Positions 35,322 to 44,027 of a stretch of 64,000 nt of DNA are shown piece by piece. This DNA is from Nocardia asiatica NBRC 100129 (lineage in GTDB: Bacteria; Actinomycetota; Actinomycetes; Mycobacteriales; Mycobacteriaceae). The notes below the pieces were generated by a model. That model was not told the origin of the DNA, made no database searches, and worked only from the letters and a program-made list of their open reading frames with translations. Both the position numbers and the translations under genes were made by a program. The stretch's first letter is position 1. Each line of letters starts with the position of its first letter. The stretch spans positions 16,193 to 80,192 of the forward strand of contig NZ_BAFS01000474.1 in NCBI RefSeq assembly GCF_000308415.1. The letters run 5' to 3'.

Positions 35322-35940
35322 CACCACCGCCTTCCTCGTCGCCATCCGCGTGCGGCATCAACAGATCCAGACCCTCATCGGTCGGCTGGAACTCCAGATC
35401 CGACAACTCCTCAGCCGTCTCAGGAAGCACGAACTCGAGATCGACCTTCGCCTTCTCGCCCCACTTCCACGGGCCGATCGTACGGACGATCCGGAAGCTC
35501 GGTGTCGCCAACTCCGGATCGATACGCCACAGCCCCAGCAGACGGTCGTTCGCCTCCCCGGTCAAAGACAGCTGACGCGGCAGCGGCGGATTGCTGTAGT
35601 ACGCCCGCCGCGCCGCGTTCGTGCCAGGCGGAGGGATGTGGTCGTCGGCGTGCGCGTGAAGCAACTGCACCCGGTAGTGGTCATCGGTCAACCACAACGC
35701 ACCGTTCTGCGAATGTTGGCCACTCAGCTTCCACGCACCCAGCAGACCCTTCTTCTGCCGAAGCTTGTGGTGGGCCAGTGCACGGATCGTGTGCGTCGCA
35801 TGCCAACCATAGAGCTCGGCCTCGTCGAGTTCAGGCAGCCGCTCCCGACGGATCTGCTCAGCCCACGTGAACGTGTCGTGTAGCGGCTCACACAGATCCG
35901 ACAAGGCCGCACGGACACGCTCCACATGAACCTTAATCAT
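35299..35940 (-). CDS. Unknown partner of the ImmA/IrrE protease
   Basis: A 213-aa soluble protein with MIKVHVERVRAALSDLCEPL at its start, ATHTIRALAHHKLRQKKGLL, and an acidic C-terminal end. No domain is recognised. Tight overlap with the downstream protease gene suggests it is the protease's substrate, antitoxin or sensor partner. ATG 35940 lies about ten bases after a GATAAT -10 element, giving a nearly leaderless mRNA. Confidence 0.8.
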   Translation of the reverse strand: MIKVHVERVRAALSDLCEPLHDTFTWAEQIRRERLPELDEAELYGWHATHTIRALAHHKLRQKKGLLGAWKLSGQHSQNGALWLTDDHYRVQLLHAHADDHIPPPGTNAARRAYYSNPPLPRQLSLTGEANDRLLGLWRIDPELATPSFRIVRTIGPWKWGEKAKVDLEFVLPETAEELSDLEFQPTDEGLDLLMPHADGDEEGGGDARGVSG

Positions 35941-35980
35941 GGCGCAGATATTATCACGACAAAAGTTAATACGTACATCC
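35941..35980 (-). promoter_or_regulatory. Promoter of the ImmA/IrrE pair
   Basis: On the minus strand GATAAT (35950-35955) sits nine bases before the ATG at 35940, with AT-rich sequence TTAACTTTTGTC upstream. This fits a near-leaderless actinobacterial promoter. The region is much more AT-rich than its surroundings. Confidence 0.55.
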
Positions 35981-36087
35981 GTTCGACCGTGGCGGTCGCA
36001 CGGCTTGGGTCGCGGGTCTTGCAGATGCGTGGGTGTTGCGGCGTGCCGTCGCGGTTTTGACGGGGCGGGAGAGGAAGATCGCGCGGC

Positions 36088-36513
36088 ATGACGGCAGGCG
36101 CGCGCAGCAGGACCTCATCTCCGCGGCGAGAAGATGCCCACACCTTCGAGGTGGCCGGGCGGGTCTTGAGCCTGCTACTCGATTCCATCGGGCCTCTCGG
36201 ACGAAGCCTGGGATTTCATCTGTGGCCCAGCCCGATCGACCCAGGGTTCGTGCTGTCGTGGCGCGGTCCTGTGCCGGGCGAGATCGAGGTGATCCAGTAC
36301 TTGGTCAACGCCTCGGCCGACGACGAGCTGACCACAGCCCTGCGGCCCGGCGATGTGACGTTCGACTTCGCGGCGGACGACAAGCACTACACCCACGTCG
36401 ACGTTCAGGGCGTGCGGTTTCAGCTCCGGCCGGAGCGAATGCTCACTCCCAAGGAGCTCGCCTCGTGGGGCACGTACTGGCGCAGCGGGGATCTGGAAGC
36501 GTTGCTGAGCTGA
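36088..36513 (+). CDS. Unknown 141-aa protein
   Basis: A soluble protein with FEVAGRVLSLLLDSIGPLG, FVLSWRGPVPGEIEVIQYL and a C-terminal helix ELASWGTYWRSGDLEALL. No named family is recognised. The first 20 residues are basic. It is transcribed away from the ImmA/IrrE pair. The frame looks coding by GC3 bias. Confidence 0.6.
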   Translation: MTAGARSRTSSPRREDAHTFEVAGRVLSLLLDSIGPLGRSLGFHLWPSPIDPGFVLSWRGPVPGEIEVIQYLVNASADDELTTALRPGDVTFDFAADDKHYTHVDVQGVRFQLRPERMLTPKELASWGTYWRSGDLEALLS

Positions 36514-36874
36514 TCGGCCGACCTGTTGGTGGACGCGACTGTGGGCGTCGCTGCGCGCGTGCCGCGGAGCGAGCTTCGCTCGCTTGCCACCGTGGCCACA
36601 TGGCCAGCCGAGCGTGCGATTGGCAGTGGGCGGCGACTGCCTTGAGATGTTATGGCCGGTCACAGCCGCCAAGACGTGCTGCGAAAGACGGTCCGGGACT
36701 CTGGACTGAGGGCGTCGGCGGTTGATCGTGCTCGGAACACGTCAGCGTCGCGCCCGCACGGGGCCACCGGCAAGAGTGGCACGGACGTCGGCGAGAAGGC
36801 GTCGCATACCGCGTCGACGGTCCGACATCACAGCAACCACCTTCCCGCGCAGAGATGCCGTCCACGTCTTCGTC
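36514..36874. other. Intergenic stretch without a gene
   Basis: 360 bases between the 141-aa protein gene and the 5'-nucleotidase stop. Several frames are open but none has coding character. I see no hairpin or repeat of note. Confidence 0.5.
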
Positions 36875-37852
36875 TCAGGCTTCCGACGCATCTACCTCTT
36901 TCTCCCCAACGATCTTTTCGGCCGACCTTCGATTCAGCTCGCCAAATGGGACGTGAACCGAGGGTACATATTTGCTGGTATCTATCAAATGACTTTCTTG
37001 ATCGTCAAAGAATATGTGCGGCTTCAGAACTTGCATGACTCGGCCTTTGTCGACGCCCCCCAAGAAGAATGCATTATCGACCTGCACCTCCCAGGCTTTG
37101 AGACTGAGGATCATCCGCTCATGCGCTGGCGCGTTACGTGAGGTCACGACCGAAATTGACAGCCGTCGACGATAATTGCTATCGCTCTTACACCTTTCCC
37201 TTTCCATCGTCTGGATACGGGACAGCGCCTTCAAGAAAGGCAGAAGCAGCCCCTCCGGGTGGGTCTCGTTGGCGTGTTCGGATTCACTCGCATGAAAAGC
37301 ACTGATGCCACCCGATTGGAAAATCTGCTCGGCACTGTCGTTCGTCAGGATCCCATCGAAGTCGAAAGCGATCCGCAGTTGATCACTATCATCCGCTTCT
37401 GCGACCGAGGCAAGGACAAGTCCAGCCGGGTGGTGCTGTTCGACCGCGGCGCGGACCGCTTCGTCGTCCGCCGACAGGTACAAGGAGATGTTGAAGGGGG
37501 GAATGAACTCGTACGGAGATCGCCCGGCAGTGAAGATAGCCCGTGTGATGGCCAGGCCGTGACGCGACACGGATCTCATGACCCGCAAGCCTGTATCAGG
37601 ATCGTTTCGCGACATAATGACTACCTCAACGAGGGGATCACCCATATTCGGAGAAAGATCATTGAGTTGCAGTATTCGCTTGACGAATTGAAACGCTACA
37701 CCCGGCTGCAGAGCATCCTCAAGATGCTCCTCCTGATACCTTCGGTAAGCTGCTTCACCCTGTTCTCTGAAAACTCGGTCTGCCTCTCCAAGGTCGAATA
37801 ATGCGCTCGAAGCGACGCCTATTACCAGGCGATCATCAAGGATGTAGGGCAC
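36875..37852 (-). CDS. Cytosolic 5'-nucleotidase
   Basis: A 325-aa protein of the NT5C1-type 5'-nucleotidase family, which hydrolyses nucleoside monophosphates. The HAD-like motif is RIAFDFDGILTNDSAEQIF near residue 160, with SVVTSRNAPAHERM and HIFFDDQESHL downstream. GTG start at 37852 lies seven to nine bases after GATAAT, so the mRNA is probably leaderless. The gene is noticeably lower in GC than its neighbours, a sign of transfer. It could affect dNMP pools together with the thyX gene downstream on the other strand. Confidence 0.87.
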   Translation of the reverse strand: MPYILDDRLVIGVASSALFDLGEADRVFREQGEAAYRRYQEEHLEDALQPGVAFQFVKRILQLNDLSPNMGDPLVEVVIMSRNDPDTGLRVMRSVSRHGLAITRAIFTAGRSPYEFIPPFNISLYLSADDEAVRAAVEQHHPAGLVLASVAEADDSDQLRIAFDFDGILTNDSAEQIFQSGGISAFHASESEHANETHPEGLLLPFLKALSRIQTMERERCKSDSNYRRRLSISVVTSRNAPAHERMILSLKAWEVQVDNAFFLGGVDKGRVMQVLKPHIFFDDQESHLIDTSKYVPSVHVPFGELNRRSAEKIVGEKEVDASEA

Positions 37853-37860
37853 GGGTAGAG

Positions 37861-37866
37861 ATTATC
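37861..37866 (-). promoter_or_regulatory. -10 element of the 5'-nucleotidase gene
   Basis: GATAAT read on the minus strand, eight bases before the GTG start, gives a leaderless promoter. No clear -35 is seen. Confidence 0.5.
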
Positions 37867-38129
37867 CCACTCGAAGTCATTTATTCGAGTAGTGCAACGA
37901 ACCACCCAACCCTTTCCCAGCACACCGTGGACCGGCAGGGGACCGCCGGTCGCCGCGACCACGCTCCAATCTCCGAACCGATCCATCCCGCGACTACGAT
38001 GCGACTGCATCCGACAGAAACGGTTTAGGGATCGGTCTGCTGCAGGAGCAAGGATCTGACCAGCCGTGCAACTCGTTCCGGCTACGCAACCCTGCATCCC
38101 GATACGTACATTCGTTGAAGGAGTATCCG

Positions 38130-38738
38130 ATGCGACAGCGCTGGGCCAGCGCCGACAAGCTGACACGCATGCTCGCGGAGTCCCGGATCGAAGTCGATCT
38201 CGACGGGCCGGTCGGGTTCCTGGCGTTGCATGGCGGGATCGAAAGTGGCACAGCAACGTTGGCTCTTCGGGCGGCGTCGCGGGTGGGCGGGTCCGCGCTG
38301 ATCGTGCGTCAGCAGTCCAACGACACTCGCCTGCATGTCTCGTCCAACGAGTTCGCCCCCGAACTGTTTCCGCAACTGCGGCTGATACTGGATCATTGCC
38401 CTGTGATTGTGTCGCTGCACGGCCATAACCGCCGCGCGTTCGCCCACCATGTCATGGTCGGCGGACAGAACCGGGTGTTGGCGGGGAAGATGGCGTCCTG
38501 CCTGCGGCGCCACACCGAGCGTCTAGCCGTCATCGACGACTTGGCGGTCATTCCCCCCGAGATCAATGGCACGAAGCCGGCCAACCCGGTCAACATTGCC
38601 GCGGCCGGCACCCAACTCGAGATTCCGCACCTACCCGATGTGACCCGCCCGTGGTCACTTCATATGGATCCGCGAGTCGAGGATGAACTTCTCGCCGGCC
38701 TGTGCGAGTTCGCTGATCTCGTTCACCGCCACAACTGA
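38130..38738 (+). CDS. Poly-gamma-glutamate hydrolase-like protein
   Basis: A 202-aa protein resembling the phage-type poly-gamma-glutamate hydrolase family (PF05908): ALHGGIESGTATLALRAA near residue 35, VIVSLHGHNRRAFAHHVMVG near 100 and GGQNR with the zinc-binding His/Glu residues of the HGG, SLHG and VGG blocks. ATG 38130 is preceded by AAGGAG six bases upstream. It starts a row of six same-strand genes; the next is folP, 32 bases on. Poly-gamma-glutamate could be a capsule polymer or, speculatively, a folate tail. Confidence 0.82.
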   Translation: MRQRWASADKLTRMLAESRIEVDLDGPVGFLALHGGIESGTATLALRAASRVGGSALIVRQQSNDTRLHVSSNEFAPELFPQLRLILDHCPVIVSLHGHNRRAFAHHVMVGGQNRVLAGKMASCLRRHTERLAVIDDLAVIPPEINGTKPANPVNIAAAGTQLEIPHLPDVTRPWSLHMDPRVEDELLAGLCEFADLVHRHN

Positions 38739-38770
38739 CAACCCGCACGCTCGGCAGGAGCTCAGCCCGC

Positions 38771-39538
38771 ATGCCCGTGAAGATCATGGGTGTTCTCAAC
38801 GTGACTCCCGACTCGTTCTCCGACGGCGGCCTCTACCTTGATCCCCACCGCGCGCTCGATCGCGCATATCAGATGCTCGATGAGGGCGCGGACATCATTG
38901 ACATCGGCGGCGAGTCAACCCGCCCAGGCGCGACGCCGGTCGAGCCCGATGTCGAATGGGAGCGCGTCGGCCCGGTTATCGAGGCTTTGGCGGGTAACTG
39001 TGTCCTGAGCGTGGACACGCGCCATCCCAATGTCGCCCGTGCTGCGGTTGGCTGTGGTGTAAGCATCCTCAACGACGTTTCCGCCAGCCTGTCCGAGGTT
39101 GCCGCACAGAACCAAGTGACGTGGATCGCCATGCACATGCAACGTGACCCATCGACAATGCAGCGTGATCCTCACTACACGAATGTCGTCGCCGAGGTAC
39201 GCGCCTACCTAGCCGCATGCACTGATGACGCACTGCGCCGGGGGGTGCCCGAGGTGCTTGTCGATCCGGGCATCGGCTTCGGCAAGAACTTCCAGCACAA
39301 TCTCGAGCTGTTACGCCATCTCGACAAGTTCGCTGATCTGGCGCATGGCCTCGTCCTAGGCGTTTCACGCAAATCGGTGCTCGGCGAAGCTATCGGTCAG
39401 ACCGATCCGCTGCGGAGGCTGTCAGCAGCTCTAGCTGTGTCGGCCCTTGCAGTGAGCAAGGGGGTGTCGATCATACGAACCCACGATGTCGCCGAGACCA
39501 TCCAAGCCGTTCGTATGGCCGAGTTTCTACAGGGGTAA
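38771..39538 (+). CDS. folP: Dihydropteroate synthase
   Basis: A 255-aa DHPS joining pterin and p-aminobenzoate in folate synthesis. All family motifs are present: IMGVLNVTPDSFSDGG, IIDIGGESTRPGA, SVDTRHPN, NDVSAS, DPGIGFGKN, LGVSRKS and IRTHDV. The pABA-side loop reads MHMQRDPSTMQ where the usual sequence has MHM.G. AGGAG lies about ten bases before ATG 38771. An isolated folP away from a folate operon suggests an extra copy on accessory DNA; whether it resists sulfonamides cannot be judged. It is next to the hydrolase-like gene and 173 bases from thyX. Confidence 0.95.
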   Translation: MPVKIMGVLNVTPDSFSDGGLYLDPHRALDRAYQMLDEGADIIDIGGESTRPGATPVEPDVEWERVGPVIEALAGNCVLSVDTRHPNVARAAVGCGVSILNDVSASLSEVAAQNQVTWIAMHMQRDPSTMQRDPHYTNVVAEVRAYLAACTDDALRRGVPEVLVDPGIGFGKNFQHNLELLRHLDKFADLAHGLVLGVSRKSVLGEAIGQTDPLRRLSAALAVSALAVSKGVSIIRTHDVAETIQAVRMAEFLQG

Positions 39539-39711
39539 TACCGTCGTCCCCATCACAACGGCACCTGCTCTAGACTCGGCCCCCAGACCGGAACCTCACA
39601 CAGCAAGCACTCGGGCACCTAGCGCACAGTGGGGCGTGTCGGTGAAACAGGGACTCCTGCGGGTGTGTAATCGTGTGGCTAGGGCCCCTCTGTATTTGGA
39701 AGGACGATCGG

Positions 39712-40446
39712 ATGGCTGCTCTCGACACCGACACCGACGTGACCACCCGCAGCGATGTCGAGGTCGAGCTCGTCAAATCGCAGGCATCCGATGCTGACGT
39801 CCTGTTCGCTGCGAGGGTATCGACCCAGGGCCCTGAGTCGCTCGCTGCAGTCGAGGCAGACGCCACCGGATCGTCGGGCTTGATCAATTTCCTGATGAAG
39901 AACCGGCACGGGTCGCCCTTCGAGCACAACTCGTTCACCTTCTACATTCATGCGCCGATCTTCGTGTTCCGCGAGTTGATGCGCCATCGCATCGCCTCAT
40001 ACAACGAAGAATCCGGCCGCTACCGCCAGCTGCGGCCGGTCTTCTACAAGCCGTCGATCTCACGCAACATCGTCCAGGTCGGCAAGGCCGGCGCCTACAC
40101 CTTCGAACCGGGCACCTCAGACCAGTATGAAGTGCTCGACGAGCAGGTCGATGCCGCATACGAAGCGTGCTACCGCTCGTACACCGCGATGCTCGAGGCT
40201 GGTATCGCGCGGGAAGTGGCACGCATCGTCCTACCGGTCGGCCTGTTCTCCAGCGCGTACATGACCGTCAACGCGCGCTCGCTGATGAATGTGCTGTCAC
40301 TGCGCACCAAGAGCCCCGACTCTGCCTACCCCAGCTTCCCTCAAGCCGAAATCGAGATGGTCGCTGAGCAGATGGAGAAGAAGTTCGCCGAGCTGATGCC
40401 GCTCACACACGCTGCTTTCGTCAAGAACGGCCGCGTCGCTCCCTGA
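39712..40446 (+). CDS. thyX: Flavin-dependent thymidylate synthase
   Basis: A 244-aa ThyX, making dTMP from dUMP with methylene-tetrahydrofolate and FAD. The signature is RHRIASYNEESGRYRQL near residue 85, with the catalytic-side segment IVLPVGLFSSAYMTVNARSL and a SPFEHNSFTF core. Start ATG 39712 follows GGAAGGA. It is of normal length. Separated from folP by 173 bases, which contain no other gene, and from the radical SAM gene by 144. With folP it forms a small folate/thymidylate set. Confidence 0.96.
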   Translation: MAALDTDTDVTTRSDVEVELVKSQASDADVLFAARVSTQGPESLAAVEADATGSSGLINFLMKNRHGSPFEHNSFTFYIHAPIFVFRELMRHRIASYNEESGRYRQLRPVFYKPSISRNIVQVGKAGAYTFEPGTSDQYEVLDEQVDAAYEACYRSYTAMLEAGIAREVARIVLPVGLFSSAYMTVNARSLMNVLSLRTKSPDSAYPSFPQAEIEMVAEQMEKKFAELMPLTHAAFVKNGRVAP

Positions 40447-40590
40447 TCTCTCTCGGCAGTACCCGAACCGAGCCACCAGCGCCCGGTTCGGGCGAACGTG
40501 CGCGCCAGCTCCCGCGGACCGATATTCTTAACTCGCGGCATAGTCCGTGATTCTTTGATCCGCAGTACATTTCGCCTGCAGGGGGCGCGG

Positions 40591-41601
40591 ATGACCAGTC
40601 CGATCGAGAACGTCGTCCACGCGCGGGCTGGTATGCGCCAACGCCTGCTGCGTCCTGACACCCGCCAGGTACTCATCGCACGCCTGGACGGATCACTGGA
40701 GGCGGTCGACAGCTACACACGCGTCAACTGCGCAGGCTATGGGAGAATTCGCCGCTTCAACAGCTTCGGCATCCACCTACGCTCCACCCCCGGCGCTTCC
40801 AGACCGAAGCCGCTGTATCGCGGGTTGCCGCCAGCCTTGCCATACACCACTCAGGTCTTCCAACTGGGCGGATGCAACTGGGCGTGTTGGTACTGCTTCG
40901 TCGATGACGCGCTGCTGTCAGGCGACCAAACCCGCGGTAGGTTCATGACGGCCGCGGAACTAGTCGACTTGTATCTCGCTGACGCCGACCCACCCCCCGC
41001 GCTGGATCTGTCAGGCGGACAACCCGACCTTGTGCCCGAGTGGTGCCTTTGGATGATGCAAGAACTCGATGAACGCGGCCTGCGCGGTCACGTCCCCATA
41101 TGGATCGATGACAACCTCAGTGGTCACTGGATGCGTCAAGTGCTCTCCGCCCAAGACATCGCCTACATGGCCGCCTACCCCCGGCACTCCCGAGTCGGAT
41201 GCTTCAAAGGCTTCGACGAAGCCTCCTTCGTCGACAACACCGGCGCTCCCACATCCTCGTTCGACCGCCAATTCGCCGTCCTCGCCGAACTTCTCACCGC
41301 AGGCTTCGACCTCTACACCTACGCCACCTTCACCGCGCGTCCCAAGCCCGACCGACACATCCCCTCAGCGATGAAGGCTTTCGTCGATCGGCTACAGGCC
41401 ATCCATCCCGACCTTCCGCTGCGCACCATCCCTCTCGAGATCCGCCCCTACACCGCAATCAGCAGTCGCATCGCCTCCGCGGACGCCGAACCGTTCTACC
41501 GGCTGCAATATCAAGCAGCTGCGGCATGGGAACACGAACTACACACCCGGTTCACCGAGGACCAACGACAGACGCCGTACGAAGACATCCAACTTCGCTG
41601 A
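40591..41601 (+). CDS. Radical SAM protein
   Basis: A 336-aa radical SAM enzyme. The [4Fe-4S] cluster motif is GGCNWACWYCFVDD (CxxxCxxC) near residue 95, followed by an LDLSGGQPDL segment matching the GGE region. The C-terminal part (TYATFTARPKPDRHIPSAM) is typical of the barrel. ATG 40591 chosen. It follows thyX and precedes a glutaredoxin-like gene by 15 bases. The substrate is not identifiable; the neighbours suggest nucleotide, folate or protein modification. Confidence 0.88.
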   Translation: MTSPIENVVHARAGMRQRLLRPDTRQVLIARLDGSLEAVDSYTRVNCAGYGRIRRFNSFGIHLRSTPGASRPKPLYRGLPPALPYTTQVFQLGGCNWACWYCFVDDALLSGDQTRGRFMTAAELVDLYLADADPPPALDLSGGQPDLVPEWCLWMMQELDERGLRGHVPIWIDDNLSGHWMRQVLSAQDIAYMAAYPRHSRVGCFKGFDEASFVDNTGAPTSSFDRQFAVLAELLTAGFDLYTYATFTARPKPDRHIPSAMKAFVDRLQAIHPDLPLRTIPLEIRPYTAISSRIASADAEPFYRLQYQAAAAWEHELHTRFTEDQRQTPYEDIQLR

Positions 41602-41616
41602 TCCCGGGGGTGAACC

Positions 41617-41895
41617 ATGCCATCACGCGACGTCGAACTGTACATACACGGAACGCCGGACCATCCGCGCACAGCGCATTCTCTGCTGGCCTGCCGCATG
41701 CTGGCTTACCACAGCGTCACCTACACCGCCTACGACGTCCTCACCGACCAGCAAGCGCGCAACCGCGCGCAAACTGCGTCCGGTGTCCGAATGTGGCCCC
41801 AAGTCTTCGCCGACGGCGAATATCTCGGGGGCACCGAGGTACTCTGCGAACTGCTTCGCTCCGGGCAACTCCGTCCCCACCGCAACGCAGCGTAG
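41617..41895 (+). CDS. Glutaredoxin-like protein without active-site cysteine
   Basis: A 92-aa protein with the glutaredoxin fold: ELYIHGTPDHPRTAHSLLAC at the start, VRMWPQVFADGEYLGGTEVL near the end (the GSH-binding and (T/S)-P-(Q)-V region). The CPxC or CGFS active site is replaced by TPDHPR, so no redox thiol is present there. It may therefore bind rather than reduce. The stop is three bases before the WD40 start, so the genes form one operon. Confidence 0.78.
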   Translation: MPSRDVELYIHGTPDHPRTAHSLLACRMLAYHSVTYTAYDVLTDQQARNRAQTASGVRMWPQVFADGEYLGGTEVLCELLRSGQLRPHRNAA

Positions 41896-41897
41896 CC

Positions 41898-43553
41898 ATG
41901 ATCGAGCCGACTCGTCTGTGGCGTATACCCGGAACCTCCACAGCTCCGAGCCCACACACCGCCGGCGACAGCCCTAGCACAACAGCGATAGACCTCGACC
42001 CCACAATCGGCACCATCTGGTTCGGCCGCATCGATGGTGTTCTCCTCTCAGCCGCAGGCGCCGGCCCCGTCTCACCGGGGCCCTCCCCGATCACCGCCAT
42101 CGCTGCCCGCAGCTCCGGCCTGGCTGTCGGCACACACTCCGGCCAGGTATTCGCCCTACCGGTAGACACCACCGGACACCCCGGCAACCCGGTCCGAGTA
42201 GATCACCATCGCGGCCCGATCAGCGGATTGTGCTGGAGCGGCACTGACAGCACCGCGCTCATCTCAGCAGGATGGGACGGGCACATCCGTGCGCACCGCC
42301 GGGGTAGCGGCTCCCACGTCGTCCACGCAGGCAACACCTCTGTCACGGCCATCACACCCACTTCCGACGGCGTCGCTGCCGCTCTCCTCGACGGTGCCGT
42401 CCTGGTCACTTCTGCTGGCGGCACCTTCACCGAACTTGCAAGGCTCGATGCTGTGCCGACTGCCATCACCACCGGTCCCGGCGGGCAGCTCATTGTTTCC
42501 ACCGCCCGTCACACCATCGCCCGCATCACGCCGACAGGAACAGTCATCACATCCTCGACGCGCCTGCAGGGGATGCCTCTGGCCCTCGCCACCGATCATG
42601 CCCGCGACATGCTCGCAATCGCCGCAGTCGACGGCACGATCAGCCAATGGTCACTGAACGACCTCATGCCTGGCACAGTGCTGTCGCTCGCCGGAGCGCC
42701 GATCCCGACCCTGGCCCTCGGCCATGGCGATACCCTCTACTACGGCAGCCGCGGCGGCGGGATCACCGCGGCCGCAATATCGTCTGCGCTCTCCCATGGC
42801 GAAGTGCCCACACCAGGCGGACAGATCTGGTCACTGCGCCTTTCACTGCCCGCAGGTCTGGTCGCCTCAGCAGGTACGGACAGCAGGATCTGTTTGCGAG
42901 ATCTGTCCACCGGCAGACTGCGCCGCACTCTTACCGGTCACGACGGCTGGATCAACTCCGTCGCCTTCACCACCGACGGCCAACTCCTAGCCACCGGATC
43001 CGCAGACACCACCGTCCGACTCTGGAACCCCCACTCCGGCCAACACCTGCGCACTCTTACCGGTCACGACGGCTGGATCAACTCCGTCGCCTTCACCACC
43101 GACGGCCAACTCCTAGCCACCGGATCCGCAGACACCACCGTCCGACTCTGGAACCCCCACTCCGGCCAACACCTGCGCACCCTCACCGGTCACTCGTGCC
43201 CAGTCACATCCGTGGCCGCCGCCCACACAAAAATCCTCACCACCGGCCACGACACCAACGTCATCACCTGGAACACCGACGGCGAACGCCTCATGACCGG
43301 TCACCACCGACGTCACGTCTGGATGGCTGCGATCCGTCCCGATGGCCGCCTCTCCGCCACTATCGGCGCCGACAACGCCGTCCGGATATGGGACCCACTC
43401 GCCCCCCAGCAAACGACCGCCTTCCACCTACCCGACGTCGGCACCGCGTGCGACCTCGCCACACTCGATCACCAGCGCGTGCTACTCGGCACCGCTAGCC
43501 GCGATGGCGGCATAGAACTGAGGCTTCTCATTTCTAAGGCGACAGCGAGTTAA
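41898..43553 (+). CDS. WD40 repeat protein
   Basis: A 551-aa beta-propeller protein, ATG 41898. Canonical blades are clearest from residue 330, each ending in (T/S)VRLWNPHSG with LTGHDGWINSVAFTTDG; the earlier half has weaker blades. About ten to twelve blades suggest one or two propellers. No signal peptide or membrane segment. Two of the blades are encoded by an exact 126-bp tandem repeat. Such proteins serve as scaffolds for complexes; the neighbouring enzymes are candidates. Confidence 0.9.
   Translation: MIEPTRLWRIPGTSTAPSPHTAGDSPSTTAIDLDPTIGTIWFGRIDGVLLSAAGAGPVSPGPSPITAIAARSSGLAVGTHSGQVFALPVDTTGHPGNPVRVDHHRGPISGLCWSGTDSTALISAGWDGHIRAHRRGSGSHVVHAGNTSVTAITPTSDGVAAALLDGAVLVTSAGGTFTELARLDAVPTAITTGPGGQLIVSTARHTIARITPTGTVITSSTRLQGMPLALATDHARDMLAIAAVDGTISQWSLNDLMPGTVLSLAGAPIPTLALGHGDTLYYGSRGGGITAAAISSALSHGEVPTPGGQIWSLRLSLPAGLVASAGTDSRICLRDLSTGRLRRTLTGHDGWINSVAFTTDGQLLATGSADTTVRLWNPHSGQHLRTLTGHDGWINSVAFTTDGQLLATGSADTTVRLWNPHSGQHLRTLTGHSCPVTSVAAAHTKILTTGHDTNVITWNTDGERLMTGHHRRHVWMAAIRPDGRLSATIGADNAVRIWDPLAPQQTTAFHLPDVGTACDLATLDHQRVLLGTASRDGGIELRLLISKATAS
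42925..43176 (+). repeat. Two tandem identical 126-bp units (WD40 blade)
   Basis: Units at 42925-43050 and 43051-43176 look identical on inspection, each coding for one 42-residue blade that starts RTLTGHDGW. Perfect nucleotide identity means a very recent duplication or gene conversion; copy number may vary between strains. Confidence 0.9.
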
Positions 43554-43591
43554 GAATTATGTGCGACGAGGGCCCAAATCCTAACCGGTAG

Positions 43592-43879
43592 ATGCTTCGG
43601 ATCTTTCCGTATGAACAACGGCTTCAGACAATTTGGGAGATACGAATCATCCACGACCACGCTCCGTCCGGCCTCACAGTCACCGAGAGGAACCTGGCCG
43701 AGGAGATCGACCGGGTGGTCACCAGCACCCTCGCCCGGTCATGGGACAACGCCGACGCCCGAAACCGCGGCGCCCGCCGCGCCACCGCCGCCGTCTTCCG
43801 CCGGTACATGTTGAAGCCCGTCGGGGAACCATACGAGTCCACCGTCGCCTACATCGAAGCTCATTACCTAGTCGACTGA
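43592..43879 (+). CDS. Unknown 95-aa protein
   Basis: A short frame, MLRIFPYEQRLQTIWEIRII at the start and YMLKPVGEPYESTVAYIEAH at the end, 38 bases after the WD40 stop. Charged and helical; no family recognised. No strong ribosome-binding site. It may belong to the WD40 operon. Confidence 0.5.
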   Translation: MLRIFPYEQRLQTIWEIRIIHDHAPSGLTVTERNLAEEIDRVVTSTLARSWDNADARNRGARRATAAVFRRYMLKPVGEPYESTVAYIEAHYLVD

Positions 43880-44027
43880 TCGGTCAAGCGGCGATCGTCG
43901 CAGCCTCAGTAGCCGACGAAGGGTCGTCAGTTCCGCGTCGGGTGTCTCAGTGAGCAAGCCATGTACCGGAGTGATGCGGCGGACGCGTACCCAGGCGGTC
44001 GGCGCAACAGCTCGGTGGAGACGCCGG

